From: Lumbricus terrestris | Taxonomy: Eukaryota > Annelida > Clitellata > Crassiclitellata > Lumbricidae | Direction of reading: 5' to 3' | Assembly (NCBI GenBank): GCA_949752735.1 | Contig: OX457047.1 | Location: forward strand, 9,234,165-9,298,164 | Length of the DNA stretch: 64,000 nucleotides | In this document: positions 10,701-20,917 of the stretch, one piece after another | How the letters are laid out: each line of letters opens with the position of its first letter | Position numbering within the stretch: the first letter of the stretch is position 1 | Made by a program: the position numbers and the translations under genes | The notes under the pieces: generated by a model | The model's database searches: none | What the model was told of the DNA's origin: nothing | What the model saw: the letters and a program-made list of their open reading frames with translations, nothing else

Positions 10701-12639
10701 ATACACACCTTTCGAATTAATCTTCGGAAGATCTTGTAGAGGTCCGATACAGATATTGAAGGAACTGTGGACGAATGAAAAAGTGGAAGACGAGGTGAAG
10801 GATGTGTACACATATATGACAGATCTACGAGAACGTATAGAGGAAACGTGTAACATGGCGCAGAAAGCAATTCGCAAAGCTAATGCGAAGAACAAGAAAT
10901 ACTACGATAAAAAGGCACGATATAGAAAACTGGAGATAGGTGATAAAGTCCTATTGTTACTGCCGAGTTGTAATAATAAGATGCTTGTTAAATGGCAAGG
11001 ACCATTTGTTGTCAGAGGGAAAATCGGAGATTACGATTATAAAGTTGAGGTTGATGGTGGAAAACTGAAAACATACCACATCAACATACTAAAGAAATAT
11101 TACGAGAGGGATGAAGAAGAATTGTCAGGTTCTGAGACAATAGCATATGTGTCAGCTATTGTACATGATGGTAGAGAAGGTGAAGATGAAGAGGAGGAGA
11201 TATTAAACCTGTATGTCAGTAAGCAAACTGAGACATACAAGGATGTTGATATTAATCCACAATTAGAAGATGAACAGAGAGGTGAATTAGAGAAATTACT
11301 GAGAGAGTATCAAGACATATTTACAGATAAACCAGGAAGAACTGACATGGTGAAACACGAGATTCATCTTACGAGTGATGAACCTGTTAGGATGAAAGCA
11401 TATCCAACACCGTATCATCTACAATCTGAAATTGATAAGGAAATTGAGATAATGTTAGAGAATGGAATAATAGAAAGATCAGAAGCAGCTTACGCAGCAC
11501 CGCTTGTTGTTGTTAAGAAAGCTGATGGAAGCAATAGACTTTGCTGTAACTATAAACAATTGAACAAAGTGACAGTTTTTGATCCAGAGCCGATGATGTC
11601 AAACGAGGATATCTTCAATAAACTGAGTGGCAGCAAAATATATAGCAAGTTTGATTTTTGCAAAGGGTATTGGCAAATTCCAATGAGCGAAGAATCAAAA
11701 GATTATACGACTTTCATTTGTGCAAGTGGGTTGTATAAATTCAATGTATTACCATTTGGATTAGTAAACAGTGCTTCAAGCTACAACAGACTGATAAGGA
11801 AGATTTTGCATGGAACCGAGAATCTGGAGAGTTATGTTGATGACATACTAGCTCATACAGAAGGATGGACTAAACATATGAAGATTTTACGAGAATTTTT
11901 TCAAAGAGTGAGAGATGCTCACCTGACTTTGAAACCAAAGAAATGTTCATTAGGCTATGGACGTATAGATTTCTTGGGTCATACATTAAACAACGACGAC
12001 ATTAGTCCTAAAGGAGAATCGATAGATAAGATTGTGGAGATGCCACAACCGAAAACGAAGAAACAAATAAGAAGCTTTTTGGGAGCAATAAACTATTACA
12101 GAAAATTTATTCCTCATTGTGCTGAACTGATGGCACCATTAAGTGATTTGACAAAGAAGTCAGCAGCTAATAATGTTGATTGGAACGAAGAATTAGAAGA
12201 GAGTTTTAGTAAGCTGAAAGCAGCACTTGCTAAGACACCAATACTAAAGTTACCAAACTTGGAGAAGGAATTCGTGATTCAAACGGATGCATCAGGAAGA
12301 GGAATAGGTTGTGTCCTGATACAGCAGTATGAAGGGATAAACCACCCGATTGCATATGCGAGTAGGAAATTATTGGAAAGAGAGACGAGATATTCAGTTG
12401 AGGAGAGAGAATGTCTAGCGATAATGTGGGGAATTAGTCGGTTTGACAGGTACTTGTGTGGAAAGCAGTTTGTGATAGAGACGGACCACTGCGGACTACA
12501 GTACATGAAAGAAGGGAGAATGAGAAATGCGAGAGTCATGAGGTGGAGTCTAGCACTTCAAAATTATTGCTTTACGATACGATATATCAAGGGAAGCAAT
12601 AATGTTATGTCTGATTATTTGAGTAGAGGAATTACATAG
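7798..12639 (+). CDS. gag-pol polyprotein of element B (1613 aa)
   Basis: One uninterrupted frame. The N-terminus has a charged coiled coil with a repeated 9-residue unit of REANDVRLE type (about residues 72-105), then a gag core. A CCHC knuckle CFACGKVGHKAFDC spans residues 393-406. The aspartic protease motif DSGA is at D498. The integrase zinc finger starts at H761, and the integrase core has D831, D891 and E927 (exact D,D-35-E). Reverse transcriptase has YVDD at 1346-1349, and RNase H has the catalytic TDASG aspartate at D1497. It ends SDYLSRGIT. Pol order PR-INT-RT-RH is the Gmr1-like arrangement, not the usual Ty3/gypsy PR-RT-RH-INT. Gag and pol are fused with no frameshift, so gag excess must be achieved another way, for example by processing. 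The start ATG is the first in frame after the leader. All catalytic residues I looked for are present. Confidence 0.95.
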   Translation: MSITEWQQWLDMGRSFSLDGEELKAFVRDRQSEFRQQRADEREEKKESELRAAAEAKAVRENEMEMARMNEARLTREANDVRLEREANDVRLEREATEARLAREASEALEHKRLEIQMRLREMESRDGRNRDDGDSYMTMGDNHQGNQSHKGMKNIKFPIFNEAKDCLDAYLLRFERTCTTYEIPREVWSLMLARHLESKALEVYQRLSAEETQDYDCLKKHLLKRFQLTEGGYRNKFKTSKMEQGETPSNFIYRLQRYLQQWLLQAGFEQTYEGIEDLLLKDQFFLTCSNELRIFIKEKGKMSLKDTLTCAESYIEAHGYRYAENSVKPQGRFNNDRGNGKSFEEKSREKFQGNMNRGRVETRQNKETNHSGNVNRGFSRDREQAAEHKITCFACGKVGHKAFDCVHKAKGFVKHTAAAVQIYENRAYRAVQANENTKSNEIDRTVERQDRKGKEEVPKHMAASTVVTERKDGCIDIESIDECQAKVNGIDANCLYDSGASTCIVRRSLIKDSDLTGKETHCILVDGSLRCFPTAHVNIESEYFNGEVEAMVMDEPVKPIIIGRVRGLKYTVTNENTDENVINCDKGEKVDETIMSEKQEKVEYKGILKRNVNANSRWQDAKKKVRFESDEMSTEYDDVIEKVGSDDVMNSDAHQTTAAIETRAESKKVVKYKPLKVTEMPDLNITTKEIKELQKTDETLKSCWDKASEWNGDEKSTEKVLYVKKDGLLYRRWKEVLKDEAKWQLMVPKQLRNKVLAVAHNSLLSAHLGMKKTHDKIVNEFYWPGINQEVRRYILSCDVCQKAVDKKVNYKAPMGHLPVLDVPFKHVCVDIIGAIEPMSMRGYRYVLTIIDLSTRYPEAIPLKGISTEEVAEALFNFYCRMGVPERIHTDRGSQFTSELMAGVNKMLLIKHTMTSPYHAMGNGCVERLNGTIKTTLRKLIGEQVKEWDRYLAPLLFALRDTVHESHGYTPFELIFGRSCRGPIQILKELWTNEKVEDEVKDVYTYMTDLRERIEETCNMAQKAIRKANAKNKKYYDKKARYRKLEIGDKVLLLLPSCNNKMLVKWQGPFVVRGKIGDYDYKVEVDGGKLKTYHINILKKYYERDEEELSGSETIAYVSAIVHDGREGEDEEEEILNLYVSKQTETYKDVDINPQLEDEQRGELEKLLREYQDIFTDKPGRTDMVKHEIHLTSDEPVRMKAYPTPYHLQSEIDKEIEIMLENGIIERSEAAYAAPLVVVKKADGSNRLCCNYKQLNKVTVFDPEPMMSNEDIFNKLSGSKIYSKFDFCKGYWQIPMSEESKDYTTFICASGLYKFNVLPFGLVNSASSYNRLIRKILHGTENLESYVDDILAHTEGWTKHMKILREFFQRVRDAHLTLKPKKCSLGYGRIDFLGHTLNNDDISPKGESIDKIVEMPQPKTKKQIRSFLGAINYYRKFIPHCAELMAPLSDLTKKSAANNVDWNEELEESFSKLKAALAKTPILKLPNLEKEFVIQTDASGRGIGCVLIQQYEGINHPIAYASRKLLERETRYSVEERECLAIMWGISRFDRYLCGKQFVIETDHCGLQYMKEGRMRNARVMRWSLALQNYCFTIRYIKGSNNVMSDYLSRGIT

Positions 12640-12787
12640 TACTTAAATATTTCAGTAATGTATTATAATAATGTAGATAAGAAGTTCAGTAATGTTGTAT
12701 TGTTGTGTAAGATAGAATAAGAAAGTTCATAGAAATTTAGTTGATAGATAATTAGGTGAGATTGTAAAGCCTGATTACAGACTTTTG

Positions 12788-12800
12788 AAGGAGGGGTATT
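12788..12800 (+). other. Polypurine tract of element B
   Basis: A purine run AAGGAGGGG followed by TATT, immediately before the 3' LTR. It would prime plus-strand DNA synthesis. Confidence 0.7.
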
Positions 12801-13901
12801 TGTAGCGTATTAAATCGCTATTATCTATCAAACTAACTTGTCTGATATTATATGTTAATTCTAAGTAGGAGTTAAGCTAGATAATTTAGTCGGCGTATCT
12901 AGATTAATAATTTGGCGTCTAGTGGATTAGTAACTAGGAGACCACGAATCTTGCGTACATGAGCGAGGCAGTCATGGTGACGTCAAGCGGTTACTACGGA
13001 CGCTTACGTAAGCGAAAACATTTGCATTGACGCGTAACCAATTAAAAGCATCGAAATGAGCGTAACGGACAGAATTGAATGGAAATAGCCACGTCATTGA
13101 AATTCGACATAAACGGTTGATTCCTTGCTTGAACATTGAGAAAGATGGTTGTTCAGTTGTGGCTGGCAATTCATTTGAAGTTTATTCAATGGTGAGGATG
13201 ATGATTATGCTCGTATCTGGTCGTAAAACAGTACGAGGCATTCATGTGAGAGTAGAGGCGATTTAGAAATTCGAAGTTGCGAACTCTAACGTCCGTGAAG
13301 TCTACATTGTGATCGTGACGGTTGGTGAGACGATATTCGTGTGTTGAGAAACGATTTTGGGCTCGTTGTCTCTGGTTGACATTTCAAGGTCATTTTCAAT
13401 TGGGAAGGAAATTCTCATTGGTTGGAGTGTGATAATTTGATGCTACGGAAGTATTGAATATTGTCTTGTCTGGTATTCGATCTGGATTCCACAGCTTGAC
13501 AGTATCTCATTATCCTTCTTCAAATATAGCACGAGGTTGCTTATCTTCATTCAGTGAATCTACGGAGAATCAGCAGAACTATTTCTTCAAATATAGCACG
13601 GGGTTGCTTATCTTCATTCTGTGAATCAACAGAGAATCTACAGAACTATTTCAAGACCGTTTACACTACAGAAACGACATGTCATATATCTCAACTGTGG
13701 AGCACAGATAAGCTAAAAGATAATTATAATTAGTGATACGCCAAATAAGTAAATAGGAATATTGCGTAATTGTATTGTGTATTTAATAGTTTCAATTATA
13801 TCATACATTTATAAAGAATTGGTGTCTCTTTGAACAGATCATTTAAATGCAGTACATTTTCAATTACCCGCTAAAATAAGCATAAAAACGGAGACGTTAC
13901 A
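12801..13901 (+). repeat. 3' LTR of element B
   Basis: 1101 bp. It is identical to the 5' LTR except for one base (13417 against 6970) in a line-by-line comparison by eye. It is followed by the target duplication CTAAC. Confidence 0.95.
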
Positions 13902-13906
13902 CTAAC

Positions 13907-14214
13907 TCAATCCTTTCAATGCAAACCGATCTGATCTGGTGTTAAGCCAGCAGCATCGACATCTATAATCATGATCTTGAATCATCTTGATATCTTAAGG
14001 TCAAACTAATTACCGAGAGGACGAATGCAGGACCGGTTATAAGGTCGTTGTGTTAACGTCAGTAGATCGTTAGAGATAAGTATACCCTACAGACCGTGAA
14101 GTCTCCGATAGAAGTGCCACTGGGATCAGCAGTGCATAGGAAGCTAAATTAAGGGAAAGAAGTAGTGAAGGCTGGTCAATGGTCATTGGTCATTGGTCAT
14201 TATAGTCAAGACAG
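13907..14214. other. Intergenic, no feature
   Basis: Unique-looking sequence with no ORF of note. A GGTCATT tandem (three to four units) lies near 14176-14202. Confidence 0.4.
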
Positions 14215-14423
14215 CAGGGCTTTTTTTAACGTGCAGTTCTACACAAAATGTGCAGTTCTAAATGACTTCGTGCAGTTGTAGAAGCACTTCCGTCACGTTA
14301 CGTGCAGCTAAAACTAGTAAAAAAGTCCATTTCCCTCAGATTGGGAGTAATTTACTATGGAGGACGAGAAAGGAGAGAAGAGAAGAGGATGTGCAGTTCT
14401 AAAAATTCCTTAAAAACAGCCTT
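14215..14423. mobile_element. hAT-type MITE, family A copy 2 (209 bp)
   Basis: Inverted relative to the copy at 6104. It begins CAGGGC and ends ...ACAGCCTTG, flanked by the perfect 8-bp duplication CAAGACAG (14207-14214 and 14424-14431). Confidence 0.85.
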
Positions 14424-14504
14424 GCAAGACAGAACAGCAATGGTGGCCGTTACAAGTCAAGGGGCATGCGTGGGCGATAGATGGCGAGGACTTGGGTTTA
14501 TCGT

Positions 14505-14695
14505 TGTTTGCGTGCTTGTGTGTGTGTGCGTGTGTGTGTATACGTGTGTGTGTGTGTGCGTGTGTGCGTGTGTGTGCGTGTGTGGTGTGTTTGTGTGTGC
14601 GTATGTGTGTGCGTGTTTGCGTGCGTGTTTGCGATCGTGTGTGTGCGTGTGTGTGGTGTGTGTGTGTGTGGTGTGTGTGCGCGCGTGTGTGTGTG
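14505..14695. repeat. Interrupted (TG)n / (GTGTGC)n array
   Basis: About 190 bp of TG dinucleotides with CG and TT interruptions. Every ORF across it is low-complexity Cys/Val or Thr/His sequence and is not coding. Confidence 0.85.
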
Positions 14696-14907
14696 GTAGT
14701 TGCGTTCGTTCTGTATGTGCAAGTCACGTGGAGGCCAGTACATCATAGATCGTGGACTTCTCTGCTGTGAGCATTGGACGGGTTCCGGACTCTCGCACAA
14801 TATGAGCTAAAATTACGCGATATTAGGCTTATAATATTGTGAATTATTAGATTTCGCCATATAAATTCAGATTAACGAAACATTATCATAAATTATATAT
14901 AGGCCGA

Positions 14908-15361
14908 TATCACGAAATAGAGTATCCCCCGTATTAATTGTATCCACCCAAATTTAAAAAAGTCGAAAAAACAGCTTCCGCGTGTATTTTTTTGGCAAAT
15001 TAATCTTCACCTGCTTTGTTTTGAACAATGACACCAACAGGTATGTTTATTCCTACTAGATAATTTGTTTTGCCCCGTTTTTAGAGCACTTAAAACATTT
15101 AAAACACTTAAGAACACTCAGAGTCACTAAATAAATTCGAGTTAATGCCTTTATCTGAGCATTGCTTAGGACACTTAAAACAATTAGAGTCACTTTAAAT
15201 TTTGATTACAGCATAAACTTTTTTATTATGCGCATTTTTAAAAAAGGGGATAGAATGGTTTATTCTCCCCCCGGATAGCATAGACCGGTTAATTCCATCC
15301 GGGGGATAGATTAATTCATCCCCCCGGATAGCTTTCAGGGGGGATACTCCGTTTCGTGTCA
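14908..15361 (+). mobile_element. Terminal-inverted-repeat MITE, family C copy 1
   Basis: The left end has CACGAAATAGAGTATCCCCC and the right end its inverted counterpart, GGGGGGATACTCCGTTTCGTG, split as TIRs of about 24 bp. It is flanked by a possible 4-bp CCGA duplication (14904-14907 and 15362-15365). A related copy in the opposite orientation lies near 47140-47576. Noncoding; superfamily not assigned. Confidence 0.6.
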
Positions 15362-15365
15362 CCGA

Positions 15366-15951
15366 CAAAGACGACATAATAATTGAACATAACAATGCCT
15401 TTAGTTAACGGCAGGTCAAAGGTCATGACGACATTTACGGCTCTGAATGTTGTTAGACCTACATGTTTAATGGCACTGCCATTTCAAAGATGATTAGTGT
15501 CGCCACGCCATTTAGGTCCCTCGTGGGCGGACCGTGCTAGCCCGAGATTTTTTAATCTCTGAAATAGCCGCCTTCGGGAATCTACGGTTTTGAAGTTCAA
15601 GTAGCCTATAAAATTATATGAAGTCATTATAATTATAGTCTGTCCTCTCCGCCATGACAGCTAAATTTCAGCGGCTTAGGCCTACACTTCAGATGTGTGA
15701 GTTATAGGTAGGCTAGTCTTGATTAAAACATTTTTTGAAGGCATGCATGTAGGCCTACTTCATGTAGGCGTATACTTTTATGTCTAGAGGTGCATGTCAA
15801 TGTGGGCATCGTCGTTTAAAAACACATTAAAGTGCTTGCCTCGACGAATCTTTTAATTCAATTCCGAACCTTTGTCAATCAGGTTCACCAAACAACACTC
15901 GTCTGAAACTTTGCTTGCTTCTCTGTGCAAGAACTGGTCTCGCAGCCATCA
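15366..15951. other. Intergenic, no gene
   Basis: Nothing supported beyond scattered AGGCCTAC-type words that recur through the window. Confidence 0.4.
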
Positions 15952-16027
15952 GCCATCAGCCATCAGCCATTAGCCATTAGCCATTAGCCATCAATCATCA
16001 GCCATCAGCCATTAGCCATTAGCCAAT
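15952..16027. repeat. GCCATCA/GCCATTA heptamer minisatellite
   Basis: About ten tandem 7-bp units alternating CATCA and CATTA. Confidence 0.8.
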
Positions 16028-17280
16028 CATCAAGTCTCCTGCCTTCCACAACTCCACCGCATTCAACACCATCGATCACAGTCTTCCTCCTCTTCATCAA
16101 TTATAATTATCTCCTTGATTTGGTGTCCCTGGCACTGCTCTATAGGCCTACTCTCCTTCCAGTCCATCTCTTCTTCCATTAATAACTGTTGAAAAACCCC
16201 ATTAAATCATCCATTAGCTACCAATGGCTATTTGTTTAAGTCGTATCTTATCGCACGATACATCAGGGGCCTTAAAGTTCACGTACTTAGGCTAGGCTAC
16301 GTACATAATCTTTTATTCATTTTATCGTTTTGCTATATCTTTGCATGCATTATAAATGCAGTTGAATACGAAGGGCGTTCCCGTAACCCTGAGACAGCCA
16401 TGAGTGCCTCATTTTCTCAGCATCAGTGTATGAGGGTGGGTGGCCAGCATGCGGTACTTATATTATAGTAAATTACTGTTGAGGTGGCTATGGGTGATGG
16501 CACCGCTGAAACGTAAAACGTTCAAACCATATTTCTACCTGACAACATTTAAAGGAAGACATTATGACTAAATTTTATGGGTACAGTGCCATCTACAGAC
16601 TTGACACATGTCTGACTGATTGGGAAATACTTACAAGCACCCATCGCCATCGAATACTACGCATTGTATACACAGTGCAACAGTGATTTGGCGATGCCTT
16701 TTGCTCTTTGTTCAGAAGGGAACACGCTGGCCTCCATGCAAAAGCAGCTGGTGACCATACTGCCGTTGTTGCTGCTACTGCTGCCGCTGCTGCTGATAAT
16801 GCTCATGACAATGACAACGACGACGATGACGACGCCGACGACGATGTTGATGACAACGCATGACGTACTAAAAAAAGTAAGTAAGTATAGACTATTCTTT
16901 GTTAATCCAACTGCATGACCGCACTTTGGTTTACCGTTTACATGAACTTAGGCATCATAAAGCATTCTTATTAAAAAAGCGTTTTTCACATTAAGTAGTC
17001 TGCCGGTGTGACAATTCGGTCATGTGGTCTGGGACACATTGAATAGGGAGTTTTTGTCCTGTTTTGCTTTGTCATCTTTGGTTTCTGAAAGGCTTCCAAG
17101 AAGTTAGTGTGTGTCGTGCTCGCCGCGTGTGCATAACACTGAAGGTGTGCGTATGCGCACGTGTGTGTGCGTTTGGTTTCTCGTTCATTTGCTATTATAT
17201 TATTTCGTTAAGACGTTCGTCGGTCGTTGACCCAAGACGCCGATCAATTTTTGCCAGCGACAGAGCAACGATTCAATCGG
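16028..17280. other. Intergenic, no gene
   Basis: Only short ORFs with no family signature. A degenerate trinucleotide stretch lies near 16765-16860 (CTG then GAC/GAT units). Confidence 0.4.
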
Positions 17281-17539
17281 TGCGAATAGACACAGACCAA
17301 CACAAACCCAACACAGATAGAGGGGCAGAGAGAAGGACTGAGAGAGAAAGACTGAGGCATTGACAGACAGACACGGTACGACAAACACACACAGACAAAC
17401 ACACACAGACAGACACACACAGACAGACGGACGAAGGACGGACAGACAGTATACAATAGAGAAACAAACTGGGCAAGACGAACGTATACGCGGATGGAAT
17501 GGAAGATAGAATGACAGAGAGACAGACATTGGCTACACA

Positions 17540-18190
17540 GTTACACATGCACCCACACAGACACATATGAAAGCACATAGACACACATAGACACGCATGG
17601 AAACACAAAAACGCACATGAACATGCATAAACAAACATAGACACACATAAACACACATGAACACACATGGACAAAACATAGACACACATAAACACACATG
17701 AACACACATGGACAAAACATAGACACACATAAACACACATGAACATACATAAACAAACATAGACACACAATAAACACACATGAACACACATAGACAAAAC
17801 ATAGACACACATACACACGCAGTCACACATAAACACACATGGACACGCATAAACACACATCAACACACATAAACACACATAAACAAACATAGACACACAA
17901 TAAACACACATGAACACACATAGACAAAACATAGACACACATAAACACACATGAACATACATAAACAAACATAGACAAAACATAGGCACACATGAGCACA
18001 CATAAACAAAACATAGCCACACATAGACACATATGGACACGCATAAACACACATGGACATACATAAACACACATAAACCCGCATAGACAAAACATGGACA
18101 CACACATACCCACATAGACCCACATGAACTCACATGGACACACATAGACACATATAAACAAACATGGGCACACGTGGACACACATAGACA
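17540..18190. repeat. Minisatellite of ACACATRRAC-type units
   Basis: About 650 bp built from roughly 10-bp units (CACACATGAA, CACACATAGA, CAAAACATAG) in higher-order blocks. The block near 17755-17812 recurs at 17877-17935. Long Cys/Val/Met ORFs on the minus strand come from this repeat and are not genes. Confidence 0.85.
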
Positions 18191-18447
18191 GGCATACCCA
18201 AAAAATCAGAAATCAAACCTGGATTAAAAATAACGGAACGTTACGACGCATAAAATCCGTTCTCACAGATGCAAGAGAGTTGGTCGTCGCCGCAGTTGGT
18301 CGTTATACAAGGAATTATCGACTGACGTGAGAAGTTGACGGCTGCTGGCTTAACGACTTAGACGACTGACCGGTGACTGATGATTAGTGACTGGAAGACT
18401 GTTACACTGCATGTGATACAAGAGTTGCTATGGTAACTGTTCTGCTG

Positions 18448-18578
18448 CAGAGCTTTTTAGAGGACTTTTTAGAACTGCACAGCCCTTCTTTAATTCCATT
18501 CGCATTCTTCATGGTCAATTAATCCCAATCAGAGGAGAATGACCTTTTTAACTATTCTTAACTGCACAGGAGTGCTTC
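18448..18578. mobile_element. hAT-type MITE, family A copy 3, truncated
   Basis: Starts CAGAGCTTTTTAG and follows copy 1 (6104-6301) through the TTTTTAGAAYTGCAC and GCACAGRAGTGCTTCTA segments. It then stops at 18578, where a mariner-type terminus begins with TATAGGGTG. No right end or target duplication was found. Confidence 0.6.
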
Positions 18579-19030
18579 TATAGGGTGCGCCAAAAAGACC
18601 CTCCTAGGTTTTTTGCCAATATCTCGACCAAAAGTAAGAATTTCCAAATGAAATTTTACAGGCTTATATACAATTCATAAATATACACATCATAGCCAGA
18701 TTTCATCAAAATATTTCAAACACAACAAACGTTACAGCACTTTTAGTGAGGCGACCCGCCGTTTTTTGACGATTCAAAAACGCGACGCAACAAAAAGTAA
18801 CAAAAACCAATCTAATTATTCTGGTCAATATCTTGGCCAAAAGTAAGAATATCGAAATGAAATTTTACCAGGTACAGGCTTAAAGACAATTCATATCTGC
18901 ACATGGTGGTCAGATTCCATCAAAATATTTCAAACAAAACAAAGTTATACCAGTTTTAGGGAGGTCACCCACCGTTTTTTGACGATTCAAAAACGAAACG
19001 CAACAAAAAAAGTAACATTAAAAACGATAA
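18579..19030 (+). mobile_element. Mariner-like terminal fragment with internal tandem duplication
   Basis: Begins TATAGGGTGCGCCAAAAA. The inverted terminus of the mariner-like remnant at 43500 reads TACAGGGTGGGCCAAAAA, and similarity continues inward, so both belong to one family. An internal segment is repeated in tandem (about 18615-18822 and 18823-19016). There is no transposase. The far terminus was not recognised. Confidence 0.6.
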
Positions 19031-19300
19031 TCAATCATTATAGTCCGTTACAGTCGACTGCTCAGCCTAAGCAAGTGGTTTCCACTTAACGGCTAAGCCC
19101 CGTCGCTTCATATAGGATCAGTCACAGTGACCAGAGACAAAAATATCATTTCTCTGATTTTGTTGGGACATTAAATTTCTTCATTTTCATGGACGCCAGG
19201 ACATAGAGGCTAGATCGAGGGGCTCTTGTCTCCTGGCAAACTGAAACCTATTTTTTCAATGCAACTTCATGGATTTAATTTTTCTCGCACTAAGGCACTA

Positions 19301-19556
19301 ATGATAGGCTACTAATGATAGGCAATAATGATAGGCAATAATGATAGGCTACTAATGATATGCTAGGCCAACTAATGATAGGCACTAATGATAGGCTATA
19401 ATAATAGGCTACTAATGGTAGGCTACTAATGATAGGCTACTAATGATAGGCTACTAATGATAGGCTACTAATGATAGGCTACTAATGATAGGCTACTAAT
19501 GATATGCTACTAATGATAGGCAATAATGATAGGCAATAATGACAAGCTACTAATGA
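19301..19556. repeat. 14-bp minisatellite (TAGGCTACTAATGA)n
   Basis: About 18 units, some shortened to 10 bp (AATAATGATA variants). Confidence 0.9.
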
Positions 19557-20266
19557 TGCACACAAACTGAACATTGCGAATTTGCATTTGGAAACCTGGG
19601 TGACGAATGCTCTGCAGGTTTTTAATTTCCTGCCTTGCAATAATTTTCAATCTCTTGCTAATGTGTGCGTGTGTTCGTCTGTCTGCCTAAGGCCATGCGA
19701 GCAAGTCAGTTGATCTGTCCGCCTGCCTACCTGTATGTCTGTGTGCCTGCCCGTCTGTCTGTCTGCACGTATTGTAGCGAACCTGGCGGCCCGCTCTCCT
19801 TGCTAAGCCACGCCCACTCGAGGCAAGTTCCTTGTTAGCTCCGCCCCTTGAGGCAAGTTCCTGAGGCAAGTTCCTTGTTAGCCCCTCCCTCCAGAGGCAA
19901 GTTCCTTAGCGGTCGAGGCAAGTTCCTGAGGCAAGTTCCTTGCTACCCCCTCCCTCCAGAGGCAAGTTCCTGAGGCAAGTTCCTTGCTAGCCACGCCCCT
20001 TGAGGCAAGTTCCTGAGGCAAGTTCCTTGTTAGCCACGCCCTTTGAGGCAAGTTCCTGAGGCAAGTTCCTTAGCGGTCGAGGCAAGTTCCTCGTTAGCCC
20101 CTCCCTCCAGAGGCAAGTTCCTTAGCGGTCGAGGCAAGTTCCTGAGGCAAGTTCCTTGCTAGCTCCGCCCACTTGAGGCAAGTTCCCTAGAACTTGAGGC
20201 AAGTTCCTAGATAGGCCACGCCCATTTGAGGCAAGTTCCCTAGATTAGGTGCCTGCCCGTAGATTG

Positions 20267-20274
20267 TATAAATA
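20267..20274 (+). promoter_or_regulatory. TATA box of element C LTR
   Basis: TATAAATA, directly downstream of the dodecamer array. The same box recurs in the 3' LTR near 24418. Confidence 0.75.
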
Positions 20275-20657
20275 GACGTGGACAGATGACATAGACAGCT
20301 CAGAAGACACAGTGCGAGGCGGAGCTCTCGCAGAAAGCTCAGACGATACAGCGCGAGGCGGAGCTCTCGCAGGAGCTCGGAAGATACCGCACGAGGCGAA
20401 GGACACAGTTGACGACAGAGCCGACAGACGATACCGCACGAGGCGAAGCTCACGGACGACAGTACGAGGCAGACAGTAGATACCGTCACCAACGAGACGG
20501 AGGAGCGACGTGCAGGAGAAGACGTCTGGACGGCGGCGTAGCGACGACGGAGAGCGACGCATAGACTGACACGGACGGTCAGACGTAGACAGCCCTGCAG
20601 AATACGGCCATCCCTGGGGTGCAGGGGCTTTCCTATCGTCGTCTGGTGTCGTGCTAC

Positions 20658-20663
20658 AATAAA
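20658..20663 (+). terminator. Poly(A) signal in LTR of element C
   Basis: AATAAA about 390 bp downstream of the TATA box. It is also present in the 3' LTR near 24820. Confidence 0.55.
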
Positions 20664-20849
20664 TCGTGTCGCAGAAGATATCGTGTCGTTGTCTGATTTC
20701 CGGGTTGATATTCAGGAGAACTGCAAGGACTAAGCCCTTCGATATACTCCGGAGGCCGGACCCACGTGACCTCGAACCTCTCGTGTAGGTTTCCGCGATA
20801 CCCTGTTCGTCGCACAAGGAGGGTCGGTGGTCGGCCATTTTTGTTACAC

Positions 20850-20868
20850 TGGTTAACCAGAAGTGGGG
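20850..20868 (+). other. Putative primer-binding site of element C
   Basis: TGGTTAACCAGAAGTGGGG starts one base after the LTR. The CAGAAGTGGG core resembles the complement of a tRNA-Leu 3' end, but this is not certain. Confidence 0.5.
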
Positions 20869-20917
20869 TGGTACGCAGTTCTTCCTGCCAAGCGACGACA
20901 ACCCGAGGTAACCGAAG

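Larger units (their letters stand above)
6354..13901 (+). mobile_element. Gmr1-like Ty3/gypsy LTR retrotransposon B (complete, young)
   Basis: A 7548-bp element flanked by the 5-bp target duplication CTAAC (6349-6353 and 13902-13906). Order: LTR, primer site, leader, a single 1613-codon gag-pol frame with integrase before reverse transcriptase, polypurine tract, LTR. The two 1101-bp LTRs differ at only one position in my base-by-base reading (G at 6970, A at 13417). Intact coding, near-identical LTRs and a perfect target duplication indicate a very recent insertion and a possibly active copy. Confidence 0.95.
19773..20848 (+). repeat. 5' LTR of element C
   Basis: 1076 bp. U3 contains 19 copies of GAGGCAAGTTCC between about 19819 and 20240, interleaved with GC-box-like CTCCGCCC, CCACGCCC and CCCCTCCC. 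TATA is at 20267-20274 and AATAAA at 20658-20663. Confidence 0.9.

Noticed and set aside
17273..18181. 302-aa minus-strand ORF rich in Cys, Val and Met
   Set aside because: Translation of the ACACAT minisatellite; overlapping frames look alike.
19819..20240. Regular short repeats that could suggest a CRISPR-like array
   Set aside because: The repeats are 12 bp with irregular spacers, lie in an LTR, recur in the partner LTR, and the genome is eukaryotic.
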